A stretch of DNA of 23,711 bases from an uncultured Gemella sp. (GCA_927911745.1 CAKMQF010000100.1:1-23711), one strand, 5' to 3'. Shown: positions 1-7,499, numbered from the stretch's first letter. Notes: generated from the sequence alone by a model not told the origin. Program-made: numbers and translations.

Positions 1-64
1 ACCTGAAATATCTTCTGTTATACTTGAAATATACCTAACTAGTCTAAAAATGTAATGAAATATG

Positions 65-93
65 TTGCAAAAAGTATTATAAAATGATAGAAT
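65..93 (+). promoter_or_regulatory. promoter of the Abi-linked small RNA
   Basis: A -35 TTGCAA (65-70) and an extended -10 TGATAGAAT (85-93, hexamer TAGAAT at 88-93) are separated by 17 bp. Transcription would start near 100, just before the folded RNA and about 110 bases ahead of the abi start codon. Confidence 0.55.
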
Positions 94-190
94 AAGTCTA
101 TAGGAAGTTAGCGCTATTGACTTCTACGGAACTTTAGCGTGCATACACCGCATGTATATTCTATCTTGAGTATATGTGCGGTGTTTTTGT
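94..190 (+). ncRNA. structured small RNA upstream of the Abi gene (AbiF RNA-like)
   Basis: The segment folds into a compact unit. Bases 104-108 (GAAGT) pair with 120-124 (ACTTC). The loop bases 111-115 (GCGCT) can pair with 136-140 (AGCGT), giving a pseudoknot. A strong 15-bp stem, 145-159 with 170-184, is followed by T5 and acts as an intrinsic terminator. Short stem 94-97/131-134 may close the first domain if transcription starts early enough. A conserved RNA motif called AbiF RNA is known to sit next to Abi-family genes and is thought to act as a separate small RNA; position and shape here fit it, but I could not run a covariance search. The promoter before it and the terminator inside it suggest an RNA made independently of the protein. 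Confidence 0.65.
145..188 (+). terminator. intrinsic terminator closing the small RNA
   Basis: A 15-bp stem (145-159 with 170-184, some G-U pairs near the loop) with a 10-base loop precedes TTTTT at 184-188. It sits only about 20 bases before the abi start codon, so abi expression from the upstream promoter would depend on read-through. Confidence 0.75.
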
Positions 191-208
191 TTTATAGGAG
201 GAATTTAA

Positions 209-1180
209 TTGGCAAAAGATTTTAAAGTTATAGATGAGCAAGTAGAATTGCTCATAAAAAGGAATATAGTAATAACTGATAACGAAAAAGAATACGTTAA
301 GCGTTATTTACTGAATAATAATTACTACTGTGTAATTAATCAATATAGCAAATTCTTTATGAGTAAAATAGATACAAAAGATCTATATGATAATAATGTT
401 TCTTTTGAAAATATAAAAGCTGTACATCAGTTTGATAAAACTCTTAAAAGAATTTTTCTAACATCTATTATCGAGGTAGAACATCAATTTAAGTCTATAA
501 TTTCATATAGATATACTGAACATTTTAATAATGACTTAAACTCTTACCTAAAACTAGAAAACTATGAGTATAGCGATGAAGATGAAAAAGAAGTTAAAAA
601 ATTAATACGTAAAATAAAAAAGATAATACAAGATAAACAAAATGATAATAACCAAAATTCAATAAAGCATTACATCAATACTAATAGCGGTGTTGTTCCC
701 TTTTGGGTCTTATCAAATTATTTAACAATAGGTCACCTTGTTTATTTTTATAAGTTTTTACCTACTGAAATAAAGAAAAAAGTAAATAAAGATTTAGCTT
801 ACTTTGTTTCTGACAATAAACAAGCAAAGTTAAGCCAGTATATAAACAATAATGCTGTTTATTTAACTATAGAGAATATAAGACAAATTAGGAATATATC
901 TGCACATAATAATATGTTGTTAAATTATAAATGTGAATACAATACACCTTACAACGAAGATATTCACAAAATATATAATATAAAAAAATAACGATACTAG
1001 ACAAAATGTATTTAGTGTTTTCCGTTTTCTTTCCAATACTTTTTAGAAAAATCACAATTCAACAATGTTCATAATAGATTTAGAAAAGCCATAAATAAAT
1101 TAAAAACAGCAATTGATGAAGAATATTTCAAAAAAGTTATGAGTTCTATAGGTTTTATAGAACTTGATAAAAGACAATAA
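209..1180 (+). pseudogene. Abi_2/AbiF-type abortive infection protein, two frameshifts
   Basis: Start is TTG at 209 behind a perfect AGGAGG (196-201). The first 260 residues read openly to 991 and match the Abi_2 (AbiD/AbiF) family: N-terminal YLLNNNYYCVINQY around residues 33-46, PFWVLSNYLTIGHL around 164-177, and the HEPN ribonuclease signature RNISAH (R-x4-H) at 228-233. The frame stops at an A7 run (982-988). Removing one A restores KNNDTRQNVFSVF, and adding one T near 1030 restores FLEKSQFNNVHNRFRKAINK and an end at 1180 with GFIELDKRQ, a normal family C-terminus. The reconstructed protein is 323 aa. The family is implicated in phage defence by RNA cleavage leading to growth arrest. It lies beside a structured RNA and near an integrase, so it is probably mobile-element cargo. 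Truncated or merely mis-sequenced cannot be decided from sequence alone. Confidence 0.8.
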
Positions 1181-1530
1181 GCTATTTTATTTTCTGTAAT
1201 TGGTTAAACAGAAAAAAGCACCAGTAAAATAAATTACCAGTGCTTTTAGGATCTAATAAAAATGAAAATTATATAAAATGATTTAATACATAGTTTCTTT
1301 ATTAAAGAATATATACATATTATATCATATAAATGCTGTTATATCAAGGTTTTGCACACTTACTTAAAATTAAAAGCTATTTAAACCGCTTCTAAGCGTT
1401 CTATTTATTAAAAGGTGTAATTACATTACCTACCCTTTAAAGGTCTCACCACGTCCATTATATGATGTGGTTTTACCTAATCATTTATTGATTTCTTTGA
1501 TATGTGCTAGATAGAAAGGAAATGATAAAA
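1181..1530 (+). other. non-coding gap between abi and the integrase
   Basis: No convincing gene is seen. The stretch holds the abi terminator (1217-1247), then AT-rich DNA. A second hairpin, 1448-1455 (ACCACGTC) with 1464-1471 (GATGTGGT) followed by TTTT, lies about 60 bases before the integrase start. Just upstream at 1407-1432 are GTGTAATTACATTACCT-like partial inverted repeats of unknown role. No xis-like frame was found. Confidence 0.5.
1217..1247 (+). terminator. terminator after abi
   Basis: Stem 1217-1227 (AGCACCAGTAA) pairs with 1234-1244 (TTACCAGTGCT) with one 2x2 internal mismatch and a 6-base loop, followed by TTTT. It lies 37 bases after the reconstructed abi stop. Confidence 0.7.
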
Positions 1531-2680
1531 ATGATTAAACAATATACAAAAAAAGACGGAAAAAATTACTATACTATTCATATTGATCTTGGAAAAGATG
1601 AGATCACTGGAAAAGATAGATATACAACTAGACGCGGTTTTAAAAACTAAAAAAGAAGCTCTACTTTGTGAAGCTAAGATTAAAAACTGAAATAGCTACT
1701 AACGGCTTATTAAATACAGAAGTTACAACATTTAAAGAAATATATGAGCTATGGTACGAGGGTTATCAACATACCATTAAAGAAAGTACTTTACTAGTCA
1801 ATCAACATATATTTGATTTATTACTTGCTAAATTAGAGAATATGCAATTAAAAAAAACTTACTCTACCTTACTGTCAAAAAATTATTAATAATTACAGTA
1901 AAAAGTTTTTCACTTGCTGTACTTAAGAAAATAAAGATCTATGGTAGCATGATTTTAGATTATGCTGTTAAGATGAAAGTTATATACAGTAACCCAATGA
2001 AAGATGTATTATTACCTAAGAAAAAAGATGATATTACTTCAGATGATAAGGATAAATATTACTCTAAAGAAGAGTTAAAACAATTTCTTGAATTAGTTGA
2101 GAGTGAACACGATATAAAACTAACTGCAATGTTTAGGTTATTAGCATATACTGGTATTCGTAAGGGTGAGTTACAGGCTCTTAACTGGGATGATATTGAT
2201 TTTACAAACAATATGATTACTGTTAATAAAACACTAGCATTGAATACAGAAAAAAAAGTAGTTGTTCAAACTCCAAAAAGCAAAAGTAGTATAAGAAGTA
2301 TTAGCATTGATGAGCAAACCGCTAATATTTTAAAACGTTGGAAACTTAAACAACGGGAAAGATTTTTAATGGTAGGTACAAGAATAAAGAAACATCAACC
2401 TTGTTTTTCTGATGAGGTTACAAACTCTTATTTATACCTTAATTTTATGAACGCTAATTTAAAACGTATCTGTAAGAAGAATGAATTTAAACTAATAAAA
2501 GTACATGGCTTTAGACACACACATTGTAGTTTATTATTTGAAAGTGGCTTTACTATTCAAGAAGTACAAGATAGATTAGGTCACTCTGACTTAAAAACAA
2601 CAATGAGTATTTATGCTCACGTAACAGAAAAACAACGAGATAATATGGCTGATAAATTTGCTAAGTTTATGGCTTTATAA
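1531..2680 (+). pseudogene. int: tyrosine recombinase/integrase, four +1 frameshifts
   Basis: Start ATG at 1531 follows GAAAGGA (1514-1520). The N-terminus MIKQYTKKDGKNYYTIHI is an arm-DNA-binding domain as in Tn916-like and phage integrases. The C-terminal catalytic domain is complete: Arg in TGIRKGE, the beta-hairpin Lys in TPKSKSS, HGFRHTH (H-x-x-R), LGHSD and the nucleophile Tyr in MSIYAHV. The reading frame breaks four times, each by one extra base in a homopolymer: A5 at 1642-1646, A5 at 1682-1686, A8 at 1850-1857 and T5 at 1906-1910. Removing those four bases gives one 381-aa protein of normal family length. The gene converges on rpmG, so the element probably sits in the 3' end of rpmG. 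It would excise or integrate the element carrying abi. Confidence 0.88.
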
Positions 2681-2685
2681 TAATT

Positions 2686-2708
2686 ACATTGTCAAAACAT
2701 TGTCAAAA
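2686..2708 (+). repeat. tandem 11-bp repeat just after the integrase
   Basis: ACATTGTCAAA occurs twice in tandem (2686-2696, 2697-2707) starting six bases after the int stop. Short direct repeats at this place are typical arm-type binding sites for integrases of this class; the role here is inferred from position. Confidence 0.5.
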
Positions 2709-2711
2709 GGC

Positions 2712-2747
2712 AAAACAAAAAGCCTTAAACGTTGATACTTTAAGGCT
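2712..2747 (-). terminator. terminator between int and rpmG
   Basis: A perfect 9-bp stem, 2721-2729 (AGCCTTAAA) with 2739-2747 (TTTAAGGCT), is flanked on the minus-strand exit side by a T-rich tract (complement of 2712-2720). It ends rpmG transcription and may also stop converging int transcripts. Confidence 0.7.
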
Positions 2748-2759
2748 TCTCTAACTTTA

Positions 2760-2910
2760 TTATTTAGTTTCTCTGTGTAAAGTCACTTTTTTTTAATCTT
2801 GGACAGTATTTTTTAAGTTCAATACGGTCTGGATTATTTCTTTTGTTCTTTTTAGTAATGTAGTTTCTGTCACCACATTCTGTACAAGCTAATGTTACAT
2901 TTACGCGCAT
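2760..2910 (-). CDS. rpmG: 50S ribosomal protein bL33 (frameshifted near the end)
   Basis: The protein starts [18 protein letters not shown], with the CxxC zinc-ribbon half at residues 9-12 and KKYCPRLKK near 34-41, which is clearly bL33. AGGAGG lies before the ATG. As written the frame reads KKSDFTQRN and stops at 2764 (48 aa). Removing one base from the T8 run at 2787-2794 restores [10 protein letters not shown] and a stop at 2760, giving 49 aa, the family's standard length and C-terminus. Such a change in a ribosomal protein is very unlikely to be natural, so I treat it as an error in the sequence. bL33 binds 23S rRNA near the E site. The 3' end is the likely attachment target of the neighbouring integrase. 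Confidence 0.93.
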
Positions 2911-2965
2911 TAATATAACCTCCTATAAAATTTAATCTTAACAACTTTTTCATACAACAAAATAT

Positions 2966-2974
2966 ATTATAACA
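2966..2974 (-). promoter_or_regulatory. extended -10 promoter of rpmG
   Basis: On the minus strand TGTTATAAT (TGn plus a perfect TATAAT, hexamer at 2966-2971) lies 56 bases before the rpmG start. No good -35 is visible, which is common for extended -10 promoters. Confidence 0.5.
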
Positions 2975-3063
2975 TTACTTTATAAATATTTCTAGTATAA
3001 AATACAAAATTTTTTAAATTTTTTTTAAAGGAAAATATTTTTGACGTAAAAGTTATCTACTGA

Positions 3064-3717
3064 TTATTCACCAAATACTTTATAATAATCTTGTTTGAAT
3101 TTTTCAATACCGATATCAGTTAAAGGGTGTTTAACCATTTGTTTAATTACATTATATGGGACAGTAGCAATATCGCATCCTAATTTAGCACATTCTGTAA
3201 CATGAATTGGATTTCTCACACTGGCTGCAATAATTTGTGTATCAATATCATTATTCGCAAAAATTTCCACTATTTCTTCGATTAATAATAATCCATTGTG
3301 AGCAATGTCATCTAATCTACCTAAAAATGGAGATACATATGTTGCTCCTGCTCTTGCAGCTAGTAAAGCTTGAGTTGGGCTAAAGATTAACGTAACATTA
3401 GTTTTAATCCCCTCTCTTTTCAGTACATTTACTGCTTTAAGACCATCTTCTGTCATTGGAATCTTAACTACCATATTAGGATGAATTTTAGCAATTTCTC
3501 TGGCTTCTTCTACCATATCTTTCCAGTCAGTAGTTGTTGCTTTTACTTCTCCACTTATTGGTCCATCTACAATCGATGCAATCTCCTTAATCACTTCCTT
3601 GAAATCACGTCCTTCTTTAGCGATTAAAGATGGATTAGTAGTAACTCCACAAACTACCCCTAATTCATTAGCATTTTTGATATCTTCTACATTGGCTGTA
3701 TCAATAAAAAATTTCAT
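3064..3717 (-). CDS. tal: transaldolase of the small (TalC/fructose-6-phosphate aldolase-like) subfamily
   Basis: A 217-aa TIM-barrel protein starting [20 protein letters not shown], with [13 protein letters not shown] near residues 24-36, the Schiff-base Lys in [11 protein letters not shown] and [10 protein letters not shown] later. Length and motifs match the roughly 215-aa transaldolase/FSA subfamily, whose Bacillus members act as genuine transaldolases in the non-oxidative pentose phosphate pathway; aldolase activity cannot be excluded from sequence. A longer frame exists upstream, but the ATG at 3717 has a GAGGGG ribosome-binding site at good distance and matches the family N-terminus. 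The gene is intact and monocistronic, with a promoter overlapped by a candidate cre site. Confidence 0.9.
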   Translation of the reverse strand: MKFFIDTANVEDIKNANELGVVCGVTTNPSLIAKEGRDFKEVIKEIASIVDGPISGEVKATTTDWKDMVEEAREIAKIHPNMVVKIPMTEDGLKAVNVLKREGIKTNVTLIFSPTQALLAARAGATYVSPFLGRLDDIAHNGLLLIEEIVEIFANNDIDTQIIAASVRNPIHVTECAKLGCDIATVPYNVIKQMVKHPLTDIGIEKFKQDYYKVFGE

Positions 3718-3751
3718 TATTATTGTTCCCCTCTCATTTGTTAATACAATA

Positions 3752-3780
3752 ATCATAGCATATTTAAAAAGCGGTTTCAA
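3752..3780 (-). promoter_or_regulatory. tal promoter overlapped by a candidate CcpA cre site
   Basis: On the minus strand -35 TTGAAA (3775-3780) and -10 TATGAT (3752-3757) are 17 bp apart. TGAAACCGCTTTTT at 3766-3779 matches 12 of 14 positions of the cre consensus TGWAANCGNTNWCA and overlaps the -35, a position expected to give repression by CcpA. Confidence 0.6.
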
Positions 3781-3811
3781 ATTTATAGATTTCATTGCAT
3801 ATATTTGTTTA

Positions 3812-3840
3812 TTGTTTTTTAATTCAATATATGATAGAAT
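3812..3840 (+). promoter_or_regulatory. promoter of the small membrane protein gene
   Basis: -35 TTGTTT (3812-3817), 17-bp spacer, extended -10 TGATAGAAT (hexamer 3835-3840). It lies 26 bases before the start codon. Confidence 0.5.
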
Positions 3841-3865
3841 AACACTATAATTAGGAGGCAGATTG

Positions 3866-4226
3866 ATGAAGAAATTTTTAGAAAAAGTACCATATTTAAT
3901 TTTTTCTTTCTTTTTATTTATAATACTCCCTCTGTGTTCTTACTTTATATCGAATAGATCAGGTATGATAATATTACTATTAATTATCATATACCCTGTT
4001 ATTAGTTTTCTAATATCGTTTCTATATGCATACAATAAAGAAGACTTTAGCTATATTTTCTCATTTATTATAGGAATTTTTTTACATTATATCTTGTTTA
4101 ATTATTTTAAACTTCGATATTCTTATATACGGTTTAGGATATATATTTTTCAGCCTTTGTGGGCAAGGGACTGGATTTTTAATTGGGAAGCTGCGCAGAA
4201 GTAAAAAAAGAGCTAAACAGAGTTAG
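3866..4226 (+). CDS. small hypothetical membrane protein, one frameshift
   Basis: ATG at 3866 follows AGGAGG (3853-3858) at 7 bases. The first 85 or so residues are very hydrophobic, with three likely membrane segments (about residues 9-28, 32-52 and 62-80). As written the frame ends at 4204 with an atypical tail rich in Trp and Arg. Dropping one T near 4122-4124 leads to [20 protein letters not shown], a fourth hydrophobic segment, and a basic end [12 protein letters not shown] with stop at 4226. The restored 119-aa protein looks natural for an integral membrane protein with a cytoplasmic positive tail. I do not recognise the family. It stands alone between its promoter and a bidirectional terminator. 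Confidence 0.65.
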
Positions 4227-4237
4227 TTAAATTCAAT

Positions 4238-4286
4238 AAAAAAAAGGAAAGGTGTTTTACAAAGAGTAATCACTTTTCCTTTTTAT
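4238..4286. terminator. bidirectional terminator between the membrane protein gene and degV
   Basis: An 11-bp stem, 4244-4254 (AAGGAAAGGTG) with 4271-4281 (CACTTTTCCTT), one G-U pair, 16-base loop, with an A-run before and a T-run after. It serves the converging genes on both sides. Confidence 0.8.
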
Positions 4287-4304
4287 TATTTTAATTAAAA
4301 TATT

Positions 4305-5147
4305 CTATATTTCGTATCCTAAAAGCATTCCGCCTTCTTCTCCATAGAAACTACAAATTCCAGAAGTAGGTACCGTTATAAATTCTACATCAGAGAATTT
4401 TTCTTTTAATTTTTCTTCTATTTTTTTACATATATTTTCATTATTTCTATGAGTTATTACAGCTCTTCCACCTTTATATCCAGCTTTAATCATCTCATCA
4501 ACTACTGTTGAAATAGCTTTTTTCTCACCACGAACTTTATGTAGTAGGTGTAGAGTTCCTTCATTACTCGCCTCTCCTACCATACGCATATTTAATAATC
4601 CCACAACAGCTGCGGCAAGCTTAGATAGACGTCCATTTTTCACTAAATTATCTACTTTCTCTAAAGAAAAAATAAGCTTTGTATTTTTTTGATACTCATT
4701 CACTTTTGAGACTACTTCATCAAAAGATAATTCTTCTTTGATTAACTCATTTATCTTAAGAAGAAATAAGTCAATTTGCCCTCCTGCTGAAAGAGTATTT
4801 ACAATATGAATATTGACATTCTCATTTTCTTCTTTTAACATTTTTTCGCCAATTACTGCACTATTATAACTCCCTGACATTCCACCAGTTAAAGTTAAAA
4901 CTATTACATTTTTTGCACCTCTATATGCTGATAAATATGCCTCTGGACTTGGGCAAGCTGATCTTGCTGCTTCTGAACTAGCATACATCTCTCTCATCAT
5001 TTCATCAATATCTAGATCTAAAGTATCTACATATACCTTATCCTCTATTTGCAATGAAAATGGCACCCTCTCATAAGTAACATTCTCAGCTTTATTAGGA
5101 ATTTCTCTAAAATCGCATGCAGTATCAACTACAATCTTCCACTCCAT
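4305..5147 (-). CDS. DegV family fatty-acid-binding protein
   Basis: A 280-aa DegV protein. It begins MEWKIVVDTACDF, has the lipid-head-group loop CPSPEAY near residues 65-71 and TLTGGMSGSYNSA near 86-98, then the C-terminal domain ending GICSFYGEEGGMLLGYE. Family members (FakB) hold a fatty acid for phosphorylation by FakA, feeding exogenous fatty acids into phospholipid; no fakA is present here, so the exact role is open. Two adjacent ATGs exist; I choose the second (5147) because GGAGG is at a better distance. It is the second gene of an operon, 19 bases after the DUF1836 gene. Confidence 0.87.
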   Translation of the reverse strand: MEWKIVVDTACDFREIPNKAENVTYERVPFSLQIEDKVYVDTLDLDIDEMMREMYASSEAARSACPSPEAYLSAYRGAKNVIVLTLTGGMSGSYNSAVIGEKMLKEENENVNIHIVNTLSAGGQIDLFLLKINELIKEELSFDEVVSKVNEYQKNTKLIFSLEKVDNLVKNGRLSKLAAAVVGLLNMRMVGEASNEGTLHLLHKVRGEKKAISTVVDEMIKAGYKGGRAVITHRNNENICKKIEEKLKEKFSDVEFITVPTSGICSFYGEEGGMLLGYEI

Positions 5148-5166
5148 CATTTACCTCCGAGTATAT

Positions 5167-5595
5167 TTATTTTAATTGTTCTACTAAATCATGTGTTTTT
5201 TTATATAATCTTACAGTGTCACAAGCAGCAACTATTACGTCTGCTAATCCCTCTCTCTTTTCTCCATTCATACACATAACAAAGTTATCGTACATTTCTT
5301 CAGAACTACCATCTAAAGTCAGGCTATTTATTGTCTTACTAATTTCTTGAATTGAAAATACATTTTTTAAGCATGTGATAACTATTAATCTTGCTAATTG
5401 TTTTCGATTATATTTTTTCTTAATCGGTTTATCCAGATGACCATTTTTAACATAATTGTTTATCATTGCGGATGTTAAACCTTTATCATCATCTACAATT
5501 GAGGAGCTATCTAATTGATTTACGTATAATAATACTTGATCTAAATACAAGTCTAAATTTGGCAATTCAGACCATTTTGGATATACTTTATTCAA
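5167..5595 (-). CDS. DUF1836 family (MerR-like) putative regulator
   Basis: A 142-aa soluble protein with the DUF1836 pattern: an early segment WSELPNLDLYLDQVLLYVN, then a helix-turn-helix-like part LTSAMINNYVKNGHLDKPIKKKYNRKQLARLIVI in overlapping pieces around residues 40-75, and an acidic/helical C-terminus. Family members resemble MerR regulators but have no defined target. A strong AGGAGG precedes the ATG. It is first in an operon with degV. An 8-bp inverted repeat brackets its promoter exactly, which would fit autoregulation; that is inference. Confidence 0.8.
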   Translation of the reverse strand: MNKVYPKWSELPNLDLYLDQVLLYVNQLDSSSIVDDDKGLTSAMINNYVKNGHLDKPIKKKYNRKQLARLIVITCLKNVFSIQEISKTINSLTLDGSSEEMYDNFVMCMNGEKREGLADVIVAACDTVRLYKKTHDLVEQLK

Positions 5596-5623
5596 ATTTT
5601 TACCTCCTTTTTATCTAGTTTTG

Positions 5624-5668
5624 ATAATCACATTATATAGTTTTTCAAAATTTTAGTCAAGTGATTAT
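5624..5668 (-). promoter_or_regulatory. DUF1836-degV promoter bracketed by an inverted repeat
   Basis: On the minus strand -35 TTGACT (5655-5660) and -10 TATAAT (5632-5637) are 17 bp apart, close to ideal. ATAATCAC (5624-5631) and its complement GTGATTAT (5661-5668) abut the -10 and -35 with no gap, suggesting a regulator operator. Confidence 0.7.
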
Positions 5669-5675
5669 ACAAGTA

Positions 5676-5721
5676 AAAATAAAAAAGATTTTGTAGTATT
5701 TACATTTACTACAAAATCTTT
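5676..5721 (-). terminator. terminator after the MATE gene
   Basis: A perfect 15-bp stem, 5684-5698 with 5707-5721, 8-base loop, followed on the minus strand by a long T-rich tract (complement of 5676-5683). It starts 3 bases after the MATE stop codon. Confidence 0.85.
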
Positions 5722-5723
5722 TA

Positions 5724-7087
5724 TTATTTAGCTAATTTAATTTTTTTACTAATTCCTCTTCTCATATATAGATAATAGAATAATACACCTAAGGCATAAA
5801 CAGCTAGTCCAATTATCCATCCTATCCATAAACCTTCTATACCAATCCCTTGCTTAAATACAAAATAGTATGCTGTAGGTATTCCTACTAAATAATACCC
5901 GATAAACATTACAGTACATATTGGTACTACTTTTTTATATCCGCGTAGTACTCCTGCTAATGCTGATGCGAATGAATCACACATTGCAAAACCAATTACA
6001 AATAATAATAACTCTGCTGTTAATGTGATGACTCCGCTATCATTAGTATATAGATATGGAATTTTTGTATCAAATAACAAGACGATTAATCCTGCTATAC
6101 TCGAAAATATCATCCCCATTATTACTGTTAGTTTTGTATACTCAGTTGTCAATTTATAATTTTTAGCTCCTACATGGAATGCTATTATAATTGTTGCAGT
6201 ATTTGCAACACTAACTGGTAGTGTATATAAAAAACCAGCGAAGTTTAATGCAGCTTGGTGAGAAGCAATGACTGTCGTATCAAAACGTGACACCATTAAA
6301 GATAATGTAGAAAAGACAACTGTTTCTAGTGCTGTAGCTAGGGCCATAGGAATTCCTAGTTTAAAGATTTCTCCCCATTTTTCGAATTTTACTTTTTCTT
6401 TTTCAAATATTTTATACTTATTTATTTTAGGATTTGTTAATACTATAAATAACGCTATAAAAAAATAGTACTGTATACGTCACTGAAACAGCTACTGCAT
6501 TTCCTGCACCCCCAAGCTCAGGCATACCAAATTTCCCAAAAAATGAAACTATAGGCAAAAATACATTTACAGGTACAGATACTATCATCATTATCATCGA
6601 TAATCTCGTTAATCCTAAACTGTCTATAAACGAACGTAAAACTACATACAAGAAAATAGATAGCACTCCAAAACTTTCATAAAACAGATAGTTCTTAGTT
6701 ATTTTTGCAATATTACTATCCATACCTAATCGATCTACTATTGGCGTTGCTAAAGTATTTAGTCCAATAATTAAGACTATGCTGATAATTACAGCTATGT
6801 ATAGAAATTGTCTAACTACTGTAGGAATCTCTTCTTCTTTATTTTTTCCGATTAGCTGTGAAACTATAGGAATTAATGCTAGGACGATCGCATTTAAAGT
6901 ATACATAATTGGATTCCAAATATTAACACCCATACTTACACCAGCTAAATCTGTAGGACTATAGTGTCCCGCCATAAACGTTCCAATCATCCCAGATGAA
7001 TATGAAATTACTTGATAAACTAAAACTGGCAATAGTAATTTAATAAAAAATACTTGCACGTTCAGAAAAGTTTTTTCCTTGATACAT
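5724..7087 (-). CDS. MATE family multidrug/cation antiporter, two +1 frameshifts
   Basis: The two halves of a MATE transporter lie in different frames. The N-half (to 6427) has KLLLPVLVYQVISYSSGMIGTFMAGHYSPTDLAGVSMG, and the C-half (5724-6347) has GIPMALATALETVVFSTLSLMVSRF. Removing one base from A7 (6459-6465) joins them through LFFIALFIVLTNPKINKYKI. Removing one from A6 (7045-7050) extends the N-terminus to MYQGKNFSERASIFIKLLLP, starting at ATG 7087 behind GGAGGGG. The result is 453 aa with about 12 membrane helices, the normal size. MATE proteins export cationic compounds using Na+ or H+ gradients; the substrate is unknown. It is transcribed alone and stops at a strong terminator. Confidence 0.88.
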
Positions 7088-7129
7088 AACCCCTCCTATG
7101 ATTTACATAATTTTATTTTCTCAAAACAC

Positions 7130-7161
7130 AAAAAAAATCCAAAAGCGAATTTACTTTTAGA
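7130..7161 (-). terminator. terminator of the SRP RNA gene
   Basis: On the minus strand TCTAAAAGT pairs with GCTTTTGGA (7153-7161 with 7138-7146, two G-U pairs) followed by eight T residues (7130-7137). The wobble pairs make it specific to the minus strand. Confidence 0.75.
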
Positions 7162-7169
7162 TATCATCG

Positions 7170-7441
7170 ATTTATACTATATGCAACCGAGACTTGAATA
7201 GATTAAAAAACCGTTAGTCTAATCGACAACTCAACCTCGACAAAAACTCACACCCACAATAGACTTACTTAATGCTGCTTCCTTCCGGACCTGACATGGT
7301 TCATAAGTATTGCGTCGTAAGGTGCCTTAGTCTCAACATTACGTGTTAAACTCGACATTCCCTATTCTACCCGCATCTCGGTATTCGGTCTTGCTAAAGC
7401 GGATTGCAAGTACAGGGCACCGCTAACTCCCCACCTAGCAT
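7170..7441 (-). ncRNA. ffs: signal recognition particle RNA (large, with Alu domain)
   Basis: The minus strand carries the SRP54-binding helix 8 core, GTCAGGTCCGGAAGGAAGCA, complementary to about 7270-7300, and a 5' Alu domain, GGGAGTTAGCGGTGCCCTG then CAATCCGCT and GCAAGACCGAAT, close to the Bacillus scRNA. Terminal helix pairings are visible: ACCGAGA (5' part) with TCTCGGT near 7186-7192, and GAATAG with CTATTC, so the 3' end lies near 7170-7180. The total of about 270 bases agrees with the Bacillus form. It targets ribosomes making membrane proteins to the membrane together with Ffh. The ends are estimates. Confidence 0.93.
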
Positions 7442-7447
7442 TTTCTA

Positions 7448-7476
7448 ATTATATCAAATTTAAAAATAAAAAGCAA
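7448..7476 (-). promoter_or_regulatory. promoter of the SRP RNA
   Basis: Minus-strand -35 TTGCTT (7471-7476), 17-bp spacer, perfect -10 TATAAT (7448-7453). The predicted start near 7441 fits the 5' end of the RNA. Confidence 0.75.
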
Positions 7477-7499
7477 GGAATAAATTATATTTTAAATCA

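Noticed and set aside
1407..1480. Possible structured RNA or riboswitch before the integrase
   Set aside because: Only one 8-bp hairpin and weak repeats are visible; no known core motif is recognised.
1..2700. CRISPR array or Cas genes next to the HEPN protein
   Set aside because: No spaced direct repeats or cas-like frames occur; the HEPN protein belongs to Abi_2.
3599..3850. Open frame on the plus strand over the tal start
   Set aside because: It is antisense to tal and its promoter, has no ribosome-binding site and resembles no protein.
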